Origin: Actinomycetota bacterium
GTDB lineage: Bacteria > Actinomycetota > Actinomycetes > Nanopelagicales > Nanopelagicaceae
Reading direction: 5' to 3'
Assembly: GCA_947465365.1 (NCBI GenBank)
Contig: CANIAV010000046.1
Location: forward strand, 1 to 6,577
Length of the DNA stretch: 6,577 nt
Shown: in pieces, positions 1-6,173 of the stretch
Position numbering within the stretch: position 1 is the stretch's first letter
How the letters are laid out: each line of letters begins with the position of its first letter
Position numbers and translations under genes: made by a program
Notes under the pieces: generated by a model
What the model saw: the letters and a program-made list of their open reading frames with translations, nothing else
The model's database searches: none
Told to the model about the DNA's origin: nothing

Positions 1-71
1 AAACCCTGGGCTTGTCATCAGAGTCAGATGGCGAAGATCCAAACCGCTTCGTCGTCATCTATCCCGCATAA
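1..71 (+). CDS. jag: Jag/KhpB RNA-binding protein, 3' end only
   Basis: Only the last 22 codons are in the window, in the frame beginning at base 3 and ending with TAA at 69-71. The visible tail reads SSESDGEDPNRFVVIYPA. The 'S.G..PNR.VVI' pattern is typical of the C-terminal R3H nucleic-acid-binding domain of Jag (KhpB), a cytoplasmic RNA-binding protein. In most actinobacteria this gene sits directly between yidC and rsmG near the chromosome origin, and here rsmG begins 9 bp after the stop. The assignment rests on this short tail plus gene order; the KH and Jag-N domains lie outside the window. Confidence 0.8.
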   Translation, partial: TLGLSSESDGEDPNRFVVIYPA

Positions 72-80
72 AGCGCCCTG

Positions 81-695
81 ATGACAAATCTCCAGCCGGA
101 GTCAGTTTCACGTGAAACTTCAATAAAGAAGTACTTTCCTGGACAAGAAGAGGCTATTCGGGCCTACGCCGAATTTCTCACAACCGCAGGCATCGAACGG
201 GGGCTAATTGGCCCTCGCGAAGGCGAACGGATCTGGGAGCGCCATATCTTTAACTGCCTGCCAGTTACCCAATTACTCCCACAAGGAGCATCCCTCTTCG
301 ACATTGGCTCGGGTGCTGGCCTGCCCGGGATCGTGATCGCCCTAGCCCGCCCTGATTTAAAGGTAACCCTGATTGAGCCGCTTGAGCGCCGGGTTGAATT
401 TCTAAAGGAAGCCGTCGCTGCCGCCCCAGATCTACCTTTCCCAATTGAGGTAATTCGAGGACGAGCCCAAGATATTAAAAAGACGGCAGATTTTGTAACC
501 GCTCGCGCCGTGGCCCCTCTAGAAAAATTGAAGAAGATGAGCTGGCATATGGTTAAAACTGGAGGGTCCCTGCTTGCAATGAAGGGGGAGTCTGCGGCTA
601 CTGAGATGGTTGGGGTCAAAGGGGCTGAGCTCCATGAGATCAAACTCGAGGGAATTGAGCTTGGAAGAATAATCTCTGTGCGTAAAGGTGCTTAG
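81..695 (+). CDS. rsmG: 16S rRNA (guanine-N7) methyltransferase RsmG (GidB)
   Basis: A complete 204-residue RsmG, close to the usual length of about 207. It uses S-adenosylmethionine to methylate N7 of a guanine in the 530 loop of 16S rRNA (G527 in E. coli numbering); loss in other bacteria gives low-level streptomycin resistance. Seen in the sequence: the family motif WERHIFNC at residues 52-59, the SAM-binding loop DIGSGAGLPG at 74-83, the acidic end of the second Rossmann strand (LIEP, 97-100), GRAQD at 127-131, and VTARAVAPL at 139-147. The ATG at 81 lies 9 bp after the jag stop, in the same frame, so no longer version is possible. I see no good Shine-Dalgarno sequence, so translation may depend on coupling to jag. 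Codons 9-13 are made by an embedded parS site (residues V-S-R-E-T). Its GC content and leucine codons (TTA only 2 of 21) differ from the genes that follow. Confidence 0.96.
   Translation: MTNLQPESVSRETSIKKYFPGQEEAIRAYAEFLTTAGIERGLIGPREGERIWERHIFNCLPVTQLLPQGASLFDIGSGAGLPGIVIALARPDLKVTLIEPLERRVEFLKEAVAAAPDLPFPIEVIRGRAQDIKKTADFVTARAVAPLEKLKKMSWHMVKTGGSLLAMKGESAATEMVGVKGAELHEIKLEGIELGRIISVRKGA
104..119. promoter_or_regulatory. parS: parS centromere site 1, inside rsmG
   Basis: The 16 bases AGTTTCACGTGAAACT form a perfect palindrome. The inner 14 bases match the near-universal bacterial parS consensus (TGTTTCACGTGAAACA) exactly; only the two outermost bases differ. This is the loading site from which the ParB CTPase clamp spreads on DNA. 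It sits in codons 8-13 of rsmG, about 1.5 kb upstream of parB, as expected for origin-proximal parS sites. The match is seen directly; binding is inferred from the consensus and from parB being present. Confidence 0.93.
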
Positions 696-703
696 ATAAG
701 CGC

Positions 704-1636
704 GTGGCTGATTCACGTGAAACAAATCCCGGTAAATCGGGAAACTCCGATAATAAGGTCGTTGGAGTTCGCCGCCTAAAAGAGGCGATGGCCAAGCCAC
801 CCTCAACCCGAATCTTTACCGTAGCCAACCAGAAGGGTGGGGTTGGTAAGACCACCACGACTGTAAATATCGCAGCAGCCCTATCTATGGGGGGTCTACG
901 AGTTCTTGTAATCGATCTAGATCCACAGGGCAATGCAAGTACAGCACTTGGTGTTCCGCACCGTGATATCGCCGGTATCTATGACGTATTAATGGGCGAT
1001 AGCCCGATTACATCTGTGATTCAAAAAGTTTCAGGCTTTCCATCCCTTGATTGCATCCCATCAAATTCATCTCTTGCAAATGCGGAAGTTAATTTAGTTT
1101 CAATGGTGGCGCGTGAACTTAGGTTAAAAGAAGCGTTAGTTGAGATTTCACCAAATTACGATTACATCTTTATCGATTGCCCACCATCACTTGGTCTATT
1201 AACTATCAACGCACTTGCTGCAGCGCGCGAACTTTTAATTCCAATTCAAACTGAATATTACGCACTAGAAGGCCTGTCACAACTACTTGAAACTTATGGC
1301 ATTGTGAAGAAGCGGCTAAACGCTGATTTAGATTTATCAACCATTGTTTTAACTATGTTTGATGGACGTACGCGTTTATCAAATGATGTCGCAGCAAATG
1401 TTCGTGCGCACTTTCCAAAAGAGTTAATTGATATTCCAATTCCACGTGCCGTGCGCGTATCAGAAGCGCCTTCATATAACCAGACTGTAATGACTTATGA
1501 CCCGCTATCACCGGGTGCAATTGCCTATATGCAGGTAGCGCGCGAAATTGCAGAACGTGGCAAACCAAAGGATGAAATTAAATTTGATTCCAATGTTGTT
1601 AATATCAATTACAAACGCGATGGAGAAATTGCATGA
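704..1636 (+). CDS. parA: Chromosome-partitioning ATPase ParA (Soj)
   Basis: A 310-residue ParA/MinD-type P-loop ATPase that binds DNA non-specifically as an ATP dimer and moves ParB-parS complexes to segregate the origin. Seen: deviant Walker A KGGVGKTT at 44-51 with its signature lysine, the A' motif DLDPQGNAS at 71-79, Walker B IFIDCPPS at 155-162, and the C-terminal PRAVRVSEAPS typical of Soj/ParA. The GTG at 704 is 8 bp after the rsmG stop, with a weak AAAGGTG at 684-690. A later ATG (788) has AAAAGAGG too close to it and would remove the parS-encoded residues S-R-E-T at 4-7, a feature common in this family, so GTG is preferred with modest certainty. The roughly 35-residue N-terminal extension is usual in actinobacterial ParA. 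The stop overlaps the parB start by 4 bp (ATGA), suggesting coupled translation. Base composition changes sharply near codon 95-110. Confidence 0.97.
   Translation: MADSRETNPGKSGNSDNKVVGVRRLKEAMAKPPSTRIFTVANQKGGVGKTTTTVNIAAALSMGGLRVLVIDLDPQGNASTALGVPHRDIAGIYDVLMGDSPITSVIQKVSGFPSLDCIPSNSSLANAEVNLVSMVARELRLKEALVEISPNYDYIFIDCPPSLGLLTINALAAARELLIPIQTEYYALEGLSQLLETYGIVKKRLNADLDLSTIVLTMFDGRTRLSNDVAANVRAHFPKELIDIPIPRAVRVSEAPSYNQTVMTYDPLSPGAIAYMQVAREIAERGKPKDEIKFDSNVVNINYKRDGEIA
709..724. promoter_or_regulatory. parS: parS centromere site 2, at the parA start
   Basis: TGATTCACGTGAAACA matches the parS consensus TGTTTCACGTGAAACA at 15 of 16 positions; only the third base (711, A for T) departs. It begins 5 bases into parA. 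Its centre is 605 bp from that of site 1. ParB loading here could also block or tune parA transcription or translation, but that is inference. I found no further copy when scanning for CACGTG cores: those near 1443 and 2194 lack the flanking arms. Confidence 0.88.
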
Positions 1637-2511
1637 GTCAAAAGCGCGGCGGGCTCGGAACTAATTTAGATTCTCTTATCCCAACATCACTAACAGTTGC
1701 TGGAAATGAAGTCGCACAACAGAATGAAGTCTCTATCGATTCCATTTCTCCCAACCCACGCCAACCACGCACCGTCTTTGATGAAACCGCACTAAACGAG
1801 CTAATTGCTTCAATAAAAGAGATTGGTATTTTGCAACCACCAGTTGTTCGCCAAACATCGCCTGGTAAATATGAATTAGTAATGGGTGAGCGCCGTTTCC
1901 GCGCCGCCAAAGCTGCTGGCTTAAAAAGTATCCCGGTAATTATTCGTCAGACTCCAGATAATGAGCTATTGCGTGAGGCGTTAATTGAAAATATCCATCG
2001 CAGCCAATTAAACCCACTTGAAGAAGGCGCGGCCTATGCGCAATTGTTAAATGACTTTAATTGCACACATGATGAGTTAGCTACAAAACTTGGTAGATCT
2101 CGCCCATTAATTTCTAACACGATGCGCTTGCTTAACTTGCCGCCGACTGTGCAACGCAAAGTTGCCGCCGGTGTTATTTCAGCAGGCCATGCACGTGCGC
2201 TACTTGGGTTAACTGATGAGGTAGAGATCGAGAAATTGGCTAACCGAATTGTCGCGGAAGGCTTAAGCGTTAGGGCAACCGAAGAAGCTGTTGCAATCCA
2301 TTCACCAAAGAAGAAGTCAGGTTCTGGTAAGTCTAATAAATCTGGCAAAGGATCAGCCAGTGGTGAGACTTTGGCTGCCGAAGAGTTACTTAGTGATTAC
2401 CTTGATACACGGGTTAGCGTGCAAGGGGTAAACGGTAAAGGAAAGATCGTTATCGAATTTTCTGGGCGCGAGGACTTACAGCGCATCGTTGATTTAATTG
2501 AAGGTAAATAA
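1633..2511 (+). CDS. parB: Chromosome-partitioning protein ParB (Spo0J), parS-binding CTPase
   Basis: A 292-residue chromosomal ParB. Domains in order: an N-terminal ParA-contact motif (RGGLGTNLDSLIP, 5-17), a short linker, the CTP-binding ParB-N domain (about 32-125) with the conserved GERRFRAA at 85-92 and ENIHRSQLNPLEE at 119-131, the helix-turn-helix parS reader (about 144-170, with LGRSRPLISNTMRLL), a helical region to about 222, a Lys/Ser/Gly-rich flexible linker (about 225-245), and a C-terminal dimerisation domain (about 247-292). ParB loads at parS, closes as a clamp, slides and recruits ParA and SMC. The ATG overlaps the parA stop and has GGAG at 1622-1625 with 7-base spacing, so the start is secure. 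Its targets are probably the two parS sites upstream. No residue known to be key for CTP or parS binding looks lost. Confidence 0.97.
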   Translation: MSQKRGGLGTNLDSLIPTSLTVAGNEVAQQNEVSIDSISPNPRQPRTVFDETALNELIASIKEIGILQPPVVRQTSPGKYELVMGERRFRAAKAAGLKSIPVIIRQTPDNELLREALIENIHRSQLNPLEEGAAYAQLLNDFNCTHDELATKLGRSRPLISNTMRLLNLPPTVQRKVAAGVISAGHARALLGLTDEVEIEKLANRIVAEGLSVRATEEAVAIHSPKKKSGSGKSNKSGKGSASGETLAAEELLSDYLDTRVSVQGVNGKGKIVIEFSGREDLQRIVDLIEGK

Positions 2512-2534
2512 AGTTATTTAAGCGCGGTACCGCG
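2505..2534. repeat. Two adjacent palindromes at the convergent parB/aminotransferase junction
   Basis: Bases 2505-2520 form an AT-rich inverted repeat, TAAATAA-AG-TTATTTA, with 7-bp arms; the stop codons of both convergent genes lie inside it. Two bases on, 2523-2534 is the perfect palindrome CGCGGTACCGCG in the last codons of the aminotransferase. Read on the minus strand, a four-pair GC stem with a GTAC loop is followed by AT-rich sequence, which could end transcription weakly. Neither has a clean U-tract, so a terminator role is only a guess. Confidence 0.35.
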
Positions 2535-3773
2535 GCGCGACATCTCTTGCTTAACAATTCCACCTAACGCTTTAACGCCGTCCCGGATGCGCTCAGGCGT
2601 TGGGTGGCAGTAAGACAAACGCATCGACCAAGAGCCGAAACCGTCGGCATAGAAAGCAGTACCAGGAACGTATGCAACCTTGGCAACGATCGCCTTTGGC
2701 ATCATCGCTTTAGTATCAATTTCTGCTGGCAAGTTAACCCAAACATAGAAACCACCGCCTGGCTTTGTCCAAGTAGCTTCCTTAGGAAAATACTCTTCAA
2801 GTGATTCCAGCATCGCATCGCGACGCACCTTATATAACTCGCAAAATGATGCGATCTGATCGCGCCATGGTTGATCAGCTAGATAACTAGAGATAGTTAG
2901 CTGGGTAAAGTTTGAAGGACAGAGAATTGAAGATTCAGATGCGATTACCAACTTATCTTTCAAAGATGGTGGAACTAAAGCCCAACCAATACGTAATCCG
3001 GAAGCGATAGTTTTAGAGAAAGAACCCAAGTAAATAACATTTTCAGAATCTTCCGCTCGCATCGCATTTGGCGATGGGCGATCAAATCCCAAAAGACCAT
3101 AAGGATTATCTTCAACAACGAAGATGCCTTCTTCGCGGCAGATCGCCAAAATTTCAGTTCGGCGATCAGCTGGCAGCAATACTCCAGTTGGGTTCTGGTA
3201 ATTTGGAATCAAATACAAGAACTTTATTTTCCGGCCAGCTGCACGCACAGTTTTAATTGCGTTACGTAGCGCATCTGGAACCAGGCCGTTCATATCCATC
3301 TCAACGTGGACAACAGATGCTTCATATTGTCTAAATGTTCCAAGGGCTCCCACATATGAAGGAGCTTCGACTAATACAACATCACCTGGATCGATAAAGA
3401 TGCGAGAGATTAAATCAAGTGCTTGTTGTGAGCCAGTTGTAACAACAATGTCATCAGGGTTAGCGCGGATACCTTCTAGCGCCATCACATCACAAATCTG
3501 TTCGCGCAGCTTTGGATGGCCCTGTCCGCTGCCATACTGCAACGCTTCTGCGCCATTAGTTAAAATTAAATCTTTTACAACACCTGCCATCATCTCCATA
3601 GGTAAGGCCGAGAGATTTGGCATTCCTCCAGCTAGCGAAACAATCTCTGGACGCGAAGCAACAGCGAAGAGTGAGCGAATTTCCGAAGGCAACATTCCGG
3701 CGGCGCGAGTTGCAAAGCGCTCCTCGAGATGTTGCGGAGCACCCGTTTGAAAGCGGACCGATACTTCAGACAT
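2514..3773 (-). CDS. PLP-dependent class I/II aminotransferase, 2-aminoadipate/aromatic (LysN-like) type
   Basis: A complete 419-residue cytoplasmic fold-type I pyridoxal-phosphate aminotransferase. Seen: SLAGGMPN (46-53), the cofactor-binding GSQQALD (114-120), the PLP-stacking tyrosine in PSY (138-140), NPTG (194-197), VEDNPYG (220-226) with Asp222 expected to hold the pyridine nitrogen, SFSKT with Lys254 as the Schiff-base lysine, GLRIGW with Arg261 for the phosphate, and MRLSY with Arg385 as the likely substrate carboxylate clamp. The 'SLAGGMP' start and overall plan resemble the LysN/2-aminoadipate, branched-chain and aromatic transaminase group; there is no N-terminal GntR helix-turn-helix domain, so it is not a MocR regulator. 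The substrate cannot be read from sequence. The ATG has GGGAG (3784-3788) 10 bases upstream. It lies 48 bp after the cwlM-like gene, perhaps as the last gene of that transcript or under its own promoter. Confidence 0.9.
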   Translation of the reverse strand: MSEVSVRFQTGAPQHLEERFATRAAGMLPSEIRSLFAVASRPEIVSLAGGMPNLSALPMEMMAGVVKDLILTNGAEALQYGSGQGHPKLREQICDVMALEGIRANPDDIVVTTGSQQALDLISRIFIDPGDVVLVEAPSYVGALGTFRQYEASVVHVEMDMNGLVPDALRNAIKTVRAAGRKIKFLYLIPNYQNPTGVLLPADRRTEILAICREEGIFVVEDNPYGLLGFDRPSPNAMRAEDSENVIYLGSFSKTIASGLRIGWALVPPSLKDKLVIASESSILCPSNFTQLTISSYLADQPWRDQIASFCELYKVRRDAMLESLEEYFPKEATWTKPGGGFYVWVNLPAEIDTKAMMPKAIVAKVAYVPGTAFYADGFGSWSMRLSYCHPTPERIRDGVKALGGIVKQEMSRRGTALK

Positions 3774-3815
3774 AAGAAGTAGTCTCCCACATGCTCACAT
3801 ATAGGTGCGAACTGA

Positions 3816-3839
3816 TAAAAATTAGCGGCGAATTCCCGC
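3816..3839 (-). terminator. Possible weak intrinsic terminator after the cwlM-like gene
   Basis: On the minus strand the end of the cwlM-like gene can fold GCGG-(7-base loop)-CCGC at 3839-3825. The stop codon and TTTTT (3821-3817) follow at once. The stem has only four pairs, so termination would be weak or partial. It is the only GC-stem-plus-U-run I see in the minus-strand cluster. Confidence 0.3.
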
Positions 3840-4823
3840 AGATCTCAGGTCAGATAATCGCAACGTGCCCGTTTTTGCATCATCTTCAGCCGATAAGTAA
3901 AGGCGTTGAATTGCGATGATAAAAGCTTCAGCCAAAGTATCGCGAAAATCCGGACGCGCCAAGCGAGCAGCGTCGCCTTCATTTGAAAGATATCCCAGAT
4001 CCACGCGAACAGCTGGGGCTTGGGTCAACCGAAGTAAATCCCAAGCTTTGGCATGGGTGCGACAATTTAAAAGATCGGTACGCGCACAAATTTCTCGCTG
4101 GACCAAAGATGCAAATCTTTCACCAACAATTGAGTGAACTCCATGCGCATCGGCGCCATAGAAATAAGTAGCAACACCATGAGCGGTTGAATTCTTATTG
4201 GTATCTGTGTGGAGTGAAATTACCAGATCTGCACTGTTCTTATTAGCAAAAGAGATAATTTGATTTTCACTTAATACATTGCGCGGTCCACGAGTAAGGA
4301 AGACGCTGGCACCAAGTGCTAATAAACGACCTTCCAAACGTTGGGCAATGTCATAAACAATTTCAGCTTCTAGATCTCCAAAAGCTGGATCTATAACGAT
4401 TACTTTATTAGCAAGTGCCGGTCCACGATTTCTCTGTGCAGCGCTTTCGCGCATTTGTGTTGGTGCACCACCAGAAACAATCTTTGTTAAACGAATCAAA
4501 GCGATAATTGTTGCCGGCCCACACTTGCCATCAACTTTTATACCAACTGATTTTTGAAACTCTTTGACGGCAGATTCTGTACGCTCACCAAAAATTCCAT
4601 CGACGCGACCTGCGTTAAATCCCATCTCAGTTAAACGCGCTTGCAGCGCTGCCACATCATCACCATGCATCATCGGAGAAGGCTGCAGATTAAGTGAGCG
4701 ATCACCTAACTTCCAGCGCGCTTCTTCCAGCGCGCGCAGAGTTGAGTCATTTAATTGACCTGTGACATGGAGCCCGCGCTCTTGTTGAAAAGAACGGATC
4801 TCATCAGGAGATAGTTCTTTCAT
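3822..4823 (-). CDS. cwlM: CwlM-like cytoplasmic pseudo-amidase with peptidoglycan-binding domains
   Basis: 333 residues with no signal peptide or membrane segment, so probably cytoplasmic. Order: a cut-down first peptidoglycan-binding domain (about 6-36), a complete second one (about 52-110, with VDGIFGERT and VDGKCGPAT), a linker, and an Amidase_3 fold (about 139-310). Genuine N-acetylmuramoyl-L-alanine amidases have DPGHGG, a zinc-binding Glu, SLH and a catalytic Glu before GF.SN. Here the first is DPAFGD (Phe148 for His), the following loop is missing so Glu152 comes almost at once, SLH (His205) is kept, and the last is VDLGYLSN (Asp275 for Glu). This pattern, the [13 protein letters not shown] stretch (255-267) and the TGT near residue 318 resemble mycobacterial CwlM, which does not cut peptidoglycan but regulates MurA and MurJ. 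Regulation of cell-wall synthesis is inferred from that likeness and from murJ being close by. The ATG at 4823 is fixed by an in-frame TGA 15 bases upstream; it has no clear Shine-Dalgarno and a hairpin just before it. Confidence 0.85.
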   Translation of the reverse strand: MKELSPDEIRSFQQERGLHVTGQLNDSTLRALEEARWKLGDRSLNLQPSPMMHGDDVAALQARLTEMGFNAGRVDGIFGERTESAVKEFQKSVGIKVDGKCGPATIIALIRLTKIVSGGAPTQMRESAAQRNRGPALANKVIVIDPAFGDLEAEIVYDIAQRLEGRLLALGASVFLTRGPRNVLSENQIISFANKNSADLVISLHTDTNKNSTAHGVATYFYGADAHGVHSIVGERFASLVQREICARTDLLNCRTHAKAWDLLRLTQAPAVRVDLGYLSNEGDAARLARPDFRDTLAEAFIIAIQRLYLSAEDDAKTGTLRLSDLRSAGIRR

Positions 4824-4828
4824 AATGA

Positions 4829-4853
4829 ATCTAAATCAACGAGTTGATTAGAT
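4829..4853 (-). repeat. Inverted repeat between trxA stop and cwlM-like start
   Basis: The plus strand reads ATCTAAATCAAC-GA-GTTGATTAGAT. On the minus-strand mRNA this gives about ten stem pairs with one bulged U and a four-base loop. It includes the trxA stop codon (4848-4850) and ends 5 bases before the ATG of the cwlM-like gene, where a ribosome-binding site would be expected. No U-run follows, so it is not a standard terminator. A role in translation control, coupling or mRNA processing is possible but unproven. Confidence 0.55.
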
Positions 4854-5168
4854 GAACGCTTCTAGCTCTTTTAATAGAGCTGGCTTTGGCTTAGCGCCGA
4901 TAATGGTCTTTACAACTTCACCATTTACATAAACATTTAACATCGGAATTGATGTCACGCCGTATTTGATGGCGATCGCTGACTCTTCATCGGTATTTAA
5001 CTTCACGATAGTGAGCTTTTCGCCGTGTTCGTTTGAAATCTCATCCAAGATTGGTCCGACTGCGCGGCATGGGCCACACCATTCAGCCCAAAAATCAACA
5101 AGAACTGGCTTGCTGCTCTTGAGAACAACTTCATCGAAGTTAGCTGCTGTGACTTTTCCTGCGCTCAT
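4848..5168 (-). CDS. trxA: Thioredoxin TrxA
   Basis: A standard 106-residue cytoplasmic thioredoxin that reduces disulfides in client proteins such as ribonucleotide reductase. Seen: VDFWAEWCGPC at 24-34 with redox cysteines 31 and 34, the buried Asp25, the cis-proline Pro75 in TSIP, and the C-terminal VNGEVVKTIIGAKPK stretch. No signal peptide. The ATG at 5168 has the clearest ribosome-binding site of the window, AAAGGGAG at about 5174-5181 on the minus strand, 5 bases from the start. It lies 61 bp after trxB, its reductase. That gap holds an AT-rich stretch and the small palindrome TAGATCTA (5183-5190); I see no convincing -35/-10 pair in it. The cwlM-like gene begins 24 bp downstream. Confidence 0.97.
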   Translation of the reverse strand: MSAGKVTAANFDEVVLKSSKPVLVDFWAEWCGPCRAVGPILDEISNEHGEKLTIVKLNTDEESAIAIKYGVTSIPMLNVYVNGEVVKTIIGAKPKPALLKELEAFI

Positions 5169-5229
5169 GTTTACTCCCTTTATAGATCTAACCTTGGTAA
5201 TTTTCCTGGAAATTTATATTTGAAGCGTA

Positions 5230-6150
5230 CTAGTGAGAAAGGAACTTTTCAGCATCAAGGGCTGCCTGGCACCCTGAGCCTGCGGCGGTGATCGCTTGGC
5301 GATAGGTGAAATCAACTAGATCACCACAAGCGAAAACTCCCTTGAGGTTTGTGCGCGTTGATCGACCATCTACTGAAACATAACCTTCTTCATTGAGGGT
5401 TACCTGAGATGTAACAAGTTCGCTGCGCGGAATATGCCCGATCGCCACAAATAAACCGGTGAAATCGCGCTTTGATTCTTCGCCAGTGACTGTATTGCGA
5501 AGTTGCAGCGCTTCAACTTTTTCGGCACCGAGAACATCAGTCACTTCGGTATTCCATAACATTTCAATCTTTGGATTAGATAGCGCGCGCTCGGCCATAA
5601 TTTTAGAGGCGCGTAGCGAATCACGGCGGTGGATCAAAACAACTTTAGATGCAAACTTTGTTAAGAATGTCGCTTCTTCAACTGCTGAATCGCCACCACC
5701 AACTACTGCAATAACTTGATCACGGAAGAAGAAACCATCACACGTAGCACACCATGAAACACCGCGACCAGATAAGCGCTTCTCGTTAGTTAAACCAATC
5801 TCTTTATAAGCCGATCCCATTGCCAAGATAACCGCCTTAGCTTGCACGGTATTTCCAGAGCCATCTTTAAGTATTTTAATTTCGCCAGAGAGATCCATCT
5901 CAACAACATCATCGGTAATTAACTCAGCGCCAAAACGCTTAGCTTGCTTGCGCATACTGTCCATAAGATCAGGTCCCATGACGCCATCGACAAAACCAGG
6001 AAAATTTTCAACTTCGGTTGTGTTCATCAGCGCGCCACCTGCGGTGACAGAGCCTTCGTAAATAACTGGGTTTAACTGCGCGCGAGCAGCGTAGATAGCT
6101 GCGGTGTATCCAGCGGGGCCAGAACCGACAATTACAAGATCTCTTACCAT
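5230..6150 (-). CDS. trxB: Thioredoxin reductase TrxB (NADPH)
   Basis: A 306-residue low-molecular-weight flavoprotein, close to the usual 310-320, which passes electrons from NADPH through FAD to thioredoxin. Seen: FAD-binding VGSGPAGYTAA (8-18), ENFPGF (48-53), the redox-active CATC at 134-137 followed by DGFFF, NADPH-binding GGGDSAVEEA (151-160), HRRDSLRASK (174-183) with the arginines expected to favour NADPH, and the FAD-contacting GVFACGDLVD (271-280). The C-terminus has no extra tail. The ATG at 6150 is 23 bp from the murJ stop, with only a weak ribosome-binding site. In mycobacteria and streptomycetes a SigM-type sigma factor and its anti-sigma factor lie between murJ and trxB; here they are absent. 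Confidence 0.97.
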   Translation of the reverse strand: MVRDLVIVGSGPAGYTAAIYAARAQLNPVIYEGSVTAGGALMNTTEVENFPGFVDGVMGPDLMDSMRKQAKRFGAELITDDVVEMDLSGEIKILKDGSGNTVQAKAVILAMGSAYKEIGLTNEKRLSGRGVSWCATCDGFFFRDQVIAVVGGGDSAVEEATFLTKFASKVVLIHRRDSLRASKIMAERALSNPKIEMLWNTEVTDVLGAEKVEALQLRNTVTGEESKRDFTGLFVAIGHIPRSELVTSQVTLNEEGYVSVDGRSTRTNLKGVFACGDLVDFTYRQAITAAGSGCQAALDAEKFLSH

Positions 6151-6173
6151 GTGCTCAGCGTATCCATTTCTAC

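Noticed and set aside
164..643. Long minus-strand open frame opposite rsmG (159 residues)
   Set aside because: It is a shadow of rsmG, rich in Arg/Ser/Pro, with no recognisable motif, while the plus strand encodes every RsmG motif.
1440..1450. Possible third parS site around the CACGTG core at 1443
   Set aside because: The flanks (ATTC and CCGT) do not match the TGTTT/AAACA arms; the same is true of the core near 2194.
2514..3773. MocR/GntR-type transcription regulator
   Set aside because: The aminotransferase domain begins near residue 25 and there is no room for an N-terminal winged-helix domain.
4711..4735. Tandem repeat TTCCAGCGCGC, two copies 14 bases apart
   Set aside because: It encodes the conserved ALEEARWKL stretch of the CwlM-like protein and is out of codon phase between copies, so it is most likely chance plus codon use.
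5169..5229. Separate trxA promoter in the trxB-trxA gap
   Set aside because: TATAAA and TAGATC could act as -10 boxes, but no acceptable -35 lies 16-18 bases upstream; only the ribosome-binding site is convincing.
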